Shown here piece by piece: positions 1-5,415 of a stretch of 6,448 nucleotides of DNA; positions within the stretch are counted from its first letter, which is position 1; each line of letters starts with the position of its first letter. The notes under the pieces were generated by a model. It did no database searches. It was given only the letters and a program-made list of their open reading frames with translations, and had not been told where the DNA came from. The stretch lies in assembly GCA_002785215.1 (NCBI GenBank), contig PFMK01000053.1, positions 1-6,448 on the forward strand, read 5' to 3'. The DNA is from Candidatus Gottesmanbacteria bacterium CG_4_10_14_0_8_um_filter_37_24 (GTDB taxonomy: Bacteria > Patescibacteriota > Microgenomatia > 2-02-FULL-39-11). The position numbers and the translations under genes are program-made.

Positions 1-54
1 ATTAAGTGGTTTATCTATTTTTACAACCGGAAAATACTATCCCAGAGGAAATAC

Positions 55-75
55 TAGAAAGTTGGAATTACCAAC
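55..75 (-). terminator. Weak candidate terminator at the end of the gene series
   Basis: On the minus strand, 12 nt after the stop of the 64-aa ORF, GTTGG and CCAAC form a perfect 5-bp stem with a 5-nt loop (plus-strand arms 61-65 and 71-75), followed by TTTCT. The stem is short and the U tract is interrupted, so this is a position-supported guess rather than a strong intrinsic terminator. Confidence 0.22.
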
Positions 76-87
76 ACAAAAGTACTA

Positions 88-282
88 TTAAGCCTTTTTT
101 TTTGATAGAAAATGGGATAGATGTTTTATTTTTATTTTTTTATCAAGCAAAGCCGAAAGGATTAGAAATATTATTGAAGCTCCCCACCAATAAATTAAAA
201 GAGGAGAATATTTATCTATATAAATAAAAACACTAACAGTGATAGTTGATACGAAAGAGAGGAAATAAAGAAATATTTTCAT
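88..282 (-). CDS. Small two-helix membrane ORF, truncated copy of the N-terminus of the adjacent GT-C glycosyltransferase
   Basis: This 64-codon ORF starts with ATG 12 nt after the stop of the 295-1959 gene. It encodes two hydrophobic segments (about residues 3-22 and 27-46) and a basic C-terminus ending KKKA. It is clearly related to the start of the neighbouring GT-C enzyme: both have YSPLLIYWW at exactly residues 25-33, followed by a hydrophobic helix and a lysine-rich stretch ending in KKK. The neighbour continues from that point into its catalytic membrane domain, whereas this ORF stops just after a run of nine A (T on the plus strand, 95-103). Shifting the frame at this run adds only a short hydrophobic stretch (GLIVLLCW) before another stop, and the third frame also closes. 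I therefore infer a decayed or recombined tandem duplicate rather than a single sequencing error. A genuine two-helix miniprotein is the alternative. No clear ribosome binding site is visible. Function is unknown. Confidence 0.55.
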   Translation of the reverse strand: MKIFLYFLSFVSTITVSVFIYIDKYSPLLIYWWGASIIFLILSALLDKKIKIKHLSHFLSKKKA

Positions 283-294
283 ATTTGGAAAACT

Positions 295-1959
295 CTAATT
301 TACAAATAAACTGAAAACACTGCCAAATTCAATAATCCTGCCCTGGTTGTCTAAGGCAGCGAACTTGCTGTTGAAGTCGTTCGGGAAAATAATGACATAA
401 ACGTATTTCTCATTCGGATTGAAATTTGCCAGGTAATAATCATGATAGGCTGTACTTATCCTGTTTTTCACTTTTCCTCCCGAATAGAAATAATATAATT
501 TTTCAAAACCAAATCCCGGGAAAGAAGCAACATAAATATTTCTTTTGGGGTAGTTTTTAAGGATATATTCCGCTATTTTGAAATCCTCAAAATTCTGGTC
601 GTCTTTTATCGATCTGATAAAATATTTTTGATTGTTATAAATATAAATACTTAATAATAAAATTACCAAAGTATATTTAACATATGATGGTATTCTTAAT
701 TTCATCATTAAGAAAAAAGGAACTGAAGATACGATGGCAATAAACGGAAAAGCAAGGGTAAGACGATGAAAAGCAGGTGGTGGAGTGGATAATGCCATTG
801 TCAGAAAAGATAGCAGTAGCAGGATATAAATGAAAAATATTTCTATTTTAGTAAATAAGAAAAATAGACTAAGTACAAAACCGCTGGTGAATAGATAGAA
901 AGAATATTTTTCGAAGAAAGCAAGATGTCCAAAGTTATAACCTCCATGACCTCCGATATCCTTAAAATAAAGCGACCGATAGGATGTAATTAGATTTTCC
1001 TTTATAATATTTATCGGTTTTTCCCCTTTTTGGATTCTTTCCGGTGAGCCTGACCATGATCCTGTAAGAAGTGATACCTGGTTTATCCTGGAGACGAAAT
1101 AATTTTCAAACTTAAGTGCATTGATTAAGAAAGGACTAAGTACAATAAACATGGACAGGATGGATATAATAAAATTTTGTAATACATGCAGTTTTCTCTT
1201 TTTTATGAAGGCGATTATAAATATTAAGACCAGAATAGGCAGTGCAATATACGAGGTTATATAAAATAAATAACAAAAGCCGGCGGTTATCCCGATAAGC
1301 ACAGCAAAACAAGATGAGAAATTTCTTAAGTAACAGAAAGCAAAATATAAAAAAATCATGAAAATTGCGGTGCTGCTGACAAACATAAGCCCCAAAGTTT
1401 CCAGAAAAAGGCTTATAGAAAGAAAAGAGTAGAAGATGACAGAGATATAGGCAGTTTTTTCATCAAATATTTTCCTGACGGTCAAATATAACATTAATAT
1501 AGTAATAAAAACATAGGGTAAGATTGATAAACGGACAGTGAGGAAACTTTCTCCAAAGACAGAAAAAAAGATTTTCTGAAGAGCAAAAAATGGCGTAGGG
1601 AATTGGGAGACCCATTGGGTTTTATCCCTGGGGATACCGGCAAAAAAATTGCTGAAAAAAAGATCATCCTTGGCAGAAAAATATGCAGTGATTATTTCAT
1701 CCGGATGCATTCTGTCAGGATTATAGTTCGCCACTCTGACTATTATTGGAAGGATCAATAGAAGAATTAATAATATTTTTTTCTTAGTAAATCTCCTTAA
1801 GATGCTTTTAAACTTAATTTCTTTCCAAATAGAGACGATAAGGAAAAAGATTACTGCCAGCCACCAATATATTAGAAGAGGAGAATAATGATTTCGGAAG
1901 ATATTCCAGTCAATATAAACACCTAAAATAATTGAGAAGGCAAAAGCTATTCGATTCAT
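295..1959 (-). CDS. GT-C fold membrane glycosyltransferase (GT39/PMT_2-like), 554 aa
   Basis: This is a predicted integral membrane glycosyltransferase that would transfer a sugar from a polyprenyl-phosphate donor on the extracytoplasmic face. Directly visible are about a dozen hydrophobic segments and, after the helix at residues 61-78, the loop motif MHPDE (H85, P86, D87, E88). In GT-C enzymes of the ArnT/PMT type the acidic pair in the first outer loop is the catalytic or metal-binding site. PPPAFHRL (about 393-400) before a helix resembles the late transmembrane region of PMT_2 proteins. The C-terminal 110 residues form a mostly soluble, presumably outer, domain rich in Tyr and Phe (YYFYSGG, YHDYYLANF). 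An extra N-terminal module of two helices (residues 1-57, with YSPLLIYWW at 25-33) precedes the usual family start and is repeated in the 64-aa ORF downstream. The ATG is supported because that copy has the same 24-residue lead. A GAAAG immediately abuts the ATG, too close for a normal ribosome binding site. Acceptor and sugar are unknown. Confidence 0.85.
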   Translation of the reverse strand: MNRIAFAFSIILGVYIDWNIFRNHYSPLLIYWWLAVIFFLIVSIWKEIKFKSILRRFTKKKILLILLLILPIIVRVANYNPDRMHPDEIITAYFSAKDDLFFSNFFAGIPRDKTQWVSQFPTPFFALQKIFFSVFGESFLTVRLSILPYVFITILMLYLTVRKIFDEKTAYISVIFYSFLSISLFLETLGLMFVSSTAIFMIFLYFAFCYLRNFSSCFAVLIGITAGFCYLFYITSYIALPILVLIFIIAFIKKRKLHVLQNFIISILSMFIVLSPFLINALKFENYFVSRINQVSLLTGSWSGSPERIQKGEKPINIIKENLITSYRSLYFKDIGGHGGYNFGHLAFFEKYSFYLFTSGFVLSLFFLFTKIEIFFIYILLLLSFLTMALSTPPPAFHRLTLAFPFIAIVSSVPFFLMMKLRIPSYVKYTLVILLLSIYIYNNQKYFIRSIKDDQNFEDFKIAEYILKNYPKRNIYVASFPGFGFEKLYYFYSGGKVKNRISTAYHDYYLANFNPNEKYVYVIIFPNDFNSKFAALDNQGRIIEFGSVFSLFVN

Positions 1960-2003
1960 CTTTCAATAGAAATAAGCCAATCCGATAAACAACAATTAAA
2001 TTA

Positions 2004-2696
2004 CTAGAAAAATCGGTTAGAGAGAAGCGTTTTGATCGCACCAAACGCATCCTTAAATGTAATCTTCTTGCCGGCTTTATGAGTCCGGCTTTTATAGGAA
2101 ATTGGCACTTCGACAATCGGAATATTATTCTTAATGAGATTTATGGTGATTTCAGGTTCTATATCGAAGCTGCGGCAGGTTAATTTCATCTTTCTCATTA
2201 CCGATGCCGGGATGAGTTTATAGCAGGTTTCCATATCGGTGAGTTTCGTAGCATATAATAAATTTGTAACTGTGGTTAAGATCTTATTTCCCCAAAGATA
2301 CAGGGTAGGAATATTCACTTTATTATTCATAAACCTGGATCCGTAGACAGCAATATTGGTTGTAGGCTTGGATAGAATTGGTTTTAAAAGAAGAGGAATT
2401 TCTTCAGGGTTGTATTCCAAATCAGCATCCTGGATGAGGATATAGTCACCCGTGGCATGTTTGATGCCGGTTATTATTGCCGCACCCTTGCCTTTATTTT
2501 TAAGATGGGGAATAATCTTTATGTTGTTGCCTGATTTTTTAAGTTTGTCTATCTTGTTTTTGGTGCTGTCGCAGGAACCGTCATTGACAATGATGACTTC
2601 CTTTTTGCAGGGTAGTTTTACCTGGTTAACTCTTGCTAAGACCTCTGAAATTGTATTTTCTTCGTTATAGGCGGGAATGATTATGGACAATTTCAT
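2004..2696 (-). CDS. Family 2 glycosyltransferase, DPM1-like polyprenyl-phosphate sugar synthase, 230 aa
   Basis: This is a GT-A fold family 2 glycosyltransferase resembling dolichyl-phosphate mannose synthase. It probably transfers a hexose from a nucleotide sugar to a polyprenyl phosphate at the inner membrane face. Motifs appear in the expected order: IPAYNEE (7-13), VNDGS (37-41), NKGKGAA (67-73), the metal-binding QDADLEY (D90, D92), TDMETCYK (153-160), FDIEPEI (177-183) and the basic SYKSR (200-204). About 230 residues matches the soluble DPM1 type: there is no C-terminal helix pair or GtrA-like domain, so it must associate with the membrane peripherally or through a partner. The ATG lies 6 nt after the methyltransferase stop with no visible Shine-Dalgarno sequence, which suggests translational coupling. 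The gene ends with tandem stops, TAG then TAA. Its product could supply lipid-linked sugar to the GT-C enzymes encoded on both sides. The donor sugar cannot be determined, and a glucose rather than mannose specificity is possible. Confidence 0.9.
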   Translation of the reverse strand: MKLSIIIPAYNEENTISEVLARVNQVKLPCKKEVIIVNDGSCDSTKNKIDKLKKSGNNIKIIPHLKNKGKGAAIITGIKHATGDYILIQDADLEYNPEEIPLLLKPILSKPTTNIAVYGSRFMNNKVNIPTLYLWGNKILTTVTNLLYATKLTDMETCYKLIPASVMRKMKLTCRSFDIEPEITINLIKNNIPIVEVPISYKSRTHKAGKKITFKDAFGAIKTLLSNRFF

Positions 2697-2702
2697 ATAT
2701 AT

Positions 2703-3416
2703 CTATTGTTTATATGCTTTGATAATATATCTAAAGGCAAGATATTTCAAAATAGGCAATTCGGAGAGTGAAAAAGCATTCCAGTCAGATAGCATGGAGG
2801 AAAAATTAAATAATCTGGTAGGAAATAGTCCGTGTCCGGAAAAAGAGAAGTTAGTTAGCCCTGCTTTGGTAAATTGTTTTTTTAAATTAGGAATGCTGCA
2901 TAGAAGAATCCCTTTTTCCACGCTCCAGGAAAGGTTAATCAGGATAAATAAATACCAGGGAAGATGAAAAGGATTTGGTTCTGAAAATACTAATACCCCC
3001 TTTTTTCTAAGAAGAGCAGCAAGACGGGGAAGGGTATGAGGGATGGAAACATGGTGTAGAATATCGCTTCCTATTACTGCGTCAAATTTAACGTTAGGCA
3101 ACTTATTTGTGGTTATAAGTTTACCCCAATTCCTCTTTCTATTTTTCAGATAATAAGATTTCAAGTTTACAAGGGAATTTTCGGAAATATCATAACCGCA
3201 GACATCAAACCCCATCTGAATAAGAGGAATAGTCATTCTACCGGAACCACAACCAAAATCAAGAATTTTTTTCGGTGGAGAAAGAGCTAAAAATTTCAGT
3301 AAATGCTTGATTTCAAGAAGTTGCGCATGCGCCGGATTTGCGATTTTACGCCAGTCGTATTGATTGTTTTCCTTATCAAAATGCTCTTTTTGCTGCTGAT
3401 CGATTATTTGGGACAT
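2703..3416 (-). CDS. Class I SAM-dependent methyltransferase, 237 aa
   Basis: This is a Rossmann-fold methyltransferase of the Methyltransf_11/23/25 type. Visible motifs are motif I ILDFGCGSGR (51-60), which binds SAM, the acidic GYDIS (D76) that should contact the SAM ribose, FDAVIGSDILHHV (111-123) as the motif IV region, and VLVFSEPNPFH (141-151) after the next strand. The C-terminal quarter contains GHGLFPTRLFNF and ends with a conserved-looking helix (LKYLAFRYIIKAYK). This ending recalls methyltransferases found beside GT2 and GT-C genes in polysaccharide loci, though that is from memory. A hydrophobic segment (about 152-164, LPWYLFILINLSW) may be an amphipathic membrane or substrate contact, not a clear transmembrane helix. 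The ATG follows the upstream stop by only 3 nt and precedes the GT2 gene by 6 nt, so co-translation is likely. The substrate could be a sugar, a lipid-linked glycan or an unrelated metabolite. Confidence 0.88.
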   Translation of the reverse strand: MSQIIDQQQKEHFDKENNQYDWRKIANPAHAQLLEIKHLLKFLALSPPKKILDFGCGSGRMTIPLIQMGFDVCGYDISENSLVNLKSYYLKNRKRNWGKLITTNKLPNVKFDAVIGSDILHHVSIPHTLPRLAALLRKKGVLVFSEPNPFHLPWYLFILINLSWSVEKGILLCSIPNLKKQFTKAGLTNFSFSGHGLFPTRLFNFSSMLSDWNAFSLSELPILKYLAFRYIIKAYKQ

Positions 3417-3419
3417 GAT

Positions 3420-5408
3420 TTAGTAACTAAGGCCAATAAGGGATTTTAATTTTTTAAAAGAATATTGACCGGTTTTCTCAAAAATAATTACCTTAGGATG
3501 GTCATAGACTGTAAAACTTTCTTCAGCCCCATCATCGTTTAACGCAAGAGTACAGTAGGGGGTGGTGGTAAAAGAGATAGGAGGGGGTTCCAGAGCAGTA
3601 GTTTCAGGAGGAATATACTGGTTTTCTGAAAGTTTCGGTATAAGGCAAGGATACGAGGAAAATACTGCAATTTGTTGAAATCCAAGGGAACCGTCGAATA
3701 ACGCCCGGTAATATTTACTGGTTTGGGGGTATTTTTGGGGCAAAGCGGAAAGAGATCTCCAAAGCCTGTTACTGGTGAGAATAATATAGTCTGTTTTTTC
3801 AAGTTCCTGTCCCACTTTTTCCCATTTTTGAGGAGAATCAGGGTCGTATAAAGCCAATTGTACTCCTTTGTATATTCTAGGATCTCCATTTGGCAGAAAT
3901 AGAGGTAAACCATCGTCCCAGTGCTCTGTTGCTATAGTTGCGTTCGGCAGTATATTTTTATAAATCCATAGTGAGGCTTGTTGTCTGGAGTGCAGTCTGG
4001 AGTAAGTACTGAAAAAAGAAAATGGATAAGCAAGAAAGAGTATTAAGGCAAAAATAAAATACAAATATATATGCTTAGTAACTCTTTTGTGAAAAAAGAT
4101 AATAAAATTATTTACAAACAATCCAGAAAGCAAAGCCAAAAAAGGATAAAAAGGATACAGATATCTTGAGGCTTTGGCAAATTGTCCTGCCTGATAGACA
4201 AAAAGCATTATAATGAACAGAATAATGAGAATAAGTGTAAAAACGTCATTTCTCAGGATGTTTTTTGTTTTTTTATGGATTGTTTTTGCAATATAAACAA
4301 TACAGTAAATTAAGGCAGTTACGGATAAGATTCCCAAAGGTAAACCCAGCCCCCAGAAAATCAGATGAGTAAAAGGATAAATATAAGGTTTGGTTGGTAT
4401 CCATTGAAGTGCCGGAGGAAAAGAAGTATCCGGACCGTCAAAAGACTTAAGCTGTTTCCAGTTATCTAATACTTTTGGATTTAATGATGGATTAAGTAAG
4501 TCGGCCTGGGCGAAAAGATAAGGTAGGAATAATCGCAAAGTAAAGTATACGCTTAGGATAAAGATAATACCAAGAGAGAAGGCAAACTTTAGATTTTTAT
4601 ATTTATACAGGATATAACCAAAGCCAAGAAGCAATATCGGGGTAAAAATTATGGCAGAAATCTTACTGGCTATAGCAAGTCCAAAGGAAATACCAAGGAT
4701 AGAATTTAGAATTATGAATTTGGAATTAAGAATAAATTTATAATTGATTATTCTTATCAACAGGTAAAAAGACAAAGTTATGAAAAAGGTAAGATAAGTA
4801 TCAACAGCATAAAAATGAGAGAGCTGAATAGGCAGGACCATACAGGAATAAAGAAACATAGCAATATAAGGGAAAATCCGAAATCCGAAATCCGAAATCC
4901 TAAACAAATTCAAAAGTTCGAAACGTTTGGAATTTAGGTCATTTGAATTTTGGGATTGTTCCGAGTTTCGAGTTCCGAGATTCGGATTTATTTGTTTAGC
5001 TATTAGATAAACCAGTAATACTGTTCCTAAATCAATGAAGGCAGAAAGTTGTCTGCCTATAAAAGTTAGATTTCCATAATCGTCCATCTTCAGTAGGTCA
5101 GCAATATATTTGGTGAAGAAAATCGGAAAGGTGCCATATACAAAAAATCCAAACCCCCGGTTATGAGGGTTTAAAGGCGAAGTAGAGGAGTCCAAATATT
5201 CAAATATATTTTCAGGCCAGGAGATGCCTGTTGTAACCATAGTTAGGAATCTTTCGTCAGGATGGAGGTGTTGTCCCTGATCCCAATTGACCCCATATAG
5301 GCGGAAAAAAGTAGCTAAAGAGAAGATTACTGCGAATATCGATATCGAAATATATTTTCTTTTCACAATACTTATTATGAGTCTTTCCTTATAATAATTA
5401 AATAACAA
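3420..5408 (-). CDS. GT-C fold membrane glycosyltransferase (GT39/PMT_2-like) with extracytoplasmic tail and repeat-derived insertions, 662 aa
   Basis: This multi-pass enzyme has about eleven hydrophobic segments and the first outer-loop motif HLHPDERF (D51, E52), the GT-C acidic pair expected to serve catalysis with a polyprenyl-phosphate sugar donor. QLSHFYAVDTYLTFF (195-209) and GLAIASKISAI (243-253) are typical core segments. From about residue 469 a roughly 190-residue outer domain follows, with TEHWDDGLPL (494-503), a DYIILTSNR strand (540-548) and AEESFTVYDHP (628-638). The 5416-6448 gene is a tandem paralog sharing this tail. Two loops look inserted: residues 137-179, from a repeat element, and 222-236. 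A Pro/Thr-rich stretch between C588 and C619 is about 25-30 residues longer than in the paralog. The start is uncertain. The TTG at 5408 leaves a 7-nt gap to the upstream gene, while the GTG at 5366 would give a 648-aa protein beginning MKRKYISIS and has AAGGAAAG about 16 nt upstream, rather far. Neither has a good ribosome binding site, and both keep all motifs. Confidence 0.88.
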   Translation of the reverse strand: MLFNYYKERLIISIVKRKYISISIFAVIFSLATFFRLYGVNWDQGQHLHPDERFLTMVTTGISWPENIFEYLDSSTSPLNPHNRGFGFFVYGTFPIFFTKYIADLLKMDDYGNLTFIGRQLSAFIDLGTVLLVYLIAKQINPNLGTRNSEQSQNSNDLNSKRFELLNLFRISDFGFRIFPYIAMFLYSCMVLPIQLSHFYAVDTYLTFFITLSFYLLIRIINYKFILNSKFIILNSILGISFGLAIASKISAIIFTPILLLGFGYILYKYKNLKFAFSLGIIFILSVYFTLRLFLPYLFAQADLLNPSLNPKVLDNWKQLKSFDGPDTSFPPALQWIPTKPYIYPFTHLIFWGLGLPLGILSVTALIYCIVYIAKTIHKKTKNILRNDVFTLILIILFIIMLFVYQAGQFAKASRYLYPFYPFLALLSGLFVNNFIIFFHKRVTKHIYLYFIFALILFLAYPFSFFSTYSRLHSRQQASLWIYKNILPNATIATEHWDDGLPLFLPNGDPRIYKGVQLALYDPDSPQKWEKVGQELEKTDYIILTSNRLWRSLSALPQKYPQTSKYYRALFDGSLGFQQIAVFSSYPCLIPKLSENQYIPPETTALEPPPISFTTTPYCTLALNDDGAEESFTVYDHPKVIIFEKTGQYSFKKLKSLIGLSY
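4701..4745. repeat. Possible second AT-rich repetitive insertion in the same GT-C gene
   Basis: The stretch is made of near-repeats of GAATTTA, GAATTAT, GAATTTG and GAATTAA. It encodes the low-complexity loop NYKFILNSKFIILNS between two membrane segments, just before the core GISFGLAIASK. Its style resembles the longer element 130 bp away on the plus-strand map. It may be only AT-rich coding sequence, so the call is tentative. Confidence 0.35.
4874..4999. repeat. Repeat element of about 126 bp with heptamer tandem repeats and inverted repeats, inserted in frame in a GT-C gene
   Basis: Three perfect and one partial copies of AAATCCG lie at 4874-4900. The right side carries TTCGGATTT (4981-4989), an exact inverted match to AAATCCGAA (4874-4882). 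AAATTCAAA (4906-4914) pairs with TTTGAATTT (4942-4950), CTAAACAAAT (4900-4909) is inverted at 4990-4999, and the centre holds the palindrome AAACGTTT (4921-4928). The interval is 126 bp, a multiple of three, and is read through by the glycosyltransferase frame as a polar, Asn/Ser-rich loop followed by RISDFGFRIF. The composition resembles dispersed short repeats I recall from many uncultivated bacterial genomes, which I cannot confirm here. The exact ends are uncertain. Confidence 0.7.
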
Positions 5409-5415
5409 ATAATAT

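Noticed and set aside
6..227. Plus-strand ORF of 73 codons starting with GTG
   Set aside because: Its second half is antisense to the 64-aa minus ORF, whose homology to the neighbouring enzyme shows that the minus strand is the coding one there. No ribosome binding site can be seen, and the product is not recognisable.
1960..2003. Internal promoter in the largest gap
   Set aside because: The 44 nt are AT-rich with TTGTTT-like and TATTTC-like hexamers, but nothing exceeds what base composition alone would give.
1910..2116. Minus-strand ORF of 68 codons across the 44-nt gap
   Set aside because: It overlaps the GT2 gene end and the GT-C gene start in another frame, and has no family resemblance.
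2452..2967. Plus-strand ORFs of 72 and 96 codons
   Set aside because: They are antisense to the GT2 and methyltransferase genes, which have complete family motifs on the minus strand.
3539..3913. Minus-strand ORF of 124 codons
   Set aside because: It is a shifted-frame shadow of the tail domain of the 3420-5408 gene, whose own frame aligns with the paralogous tail.
4874..4999. CRISPR array or insertion sequence
   Set aside because: The repeat units are only 7 nt without spacers, and no transposase, target-site duplication or cas gene is visible.
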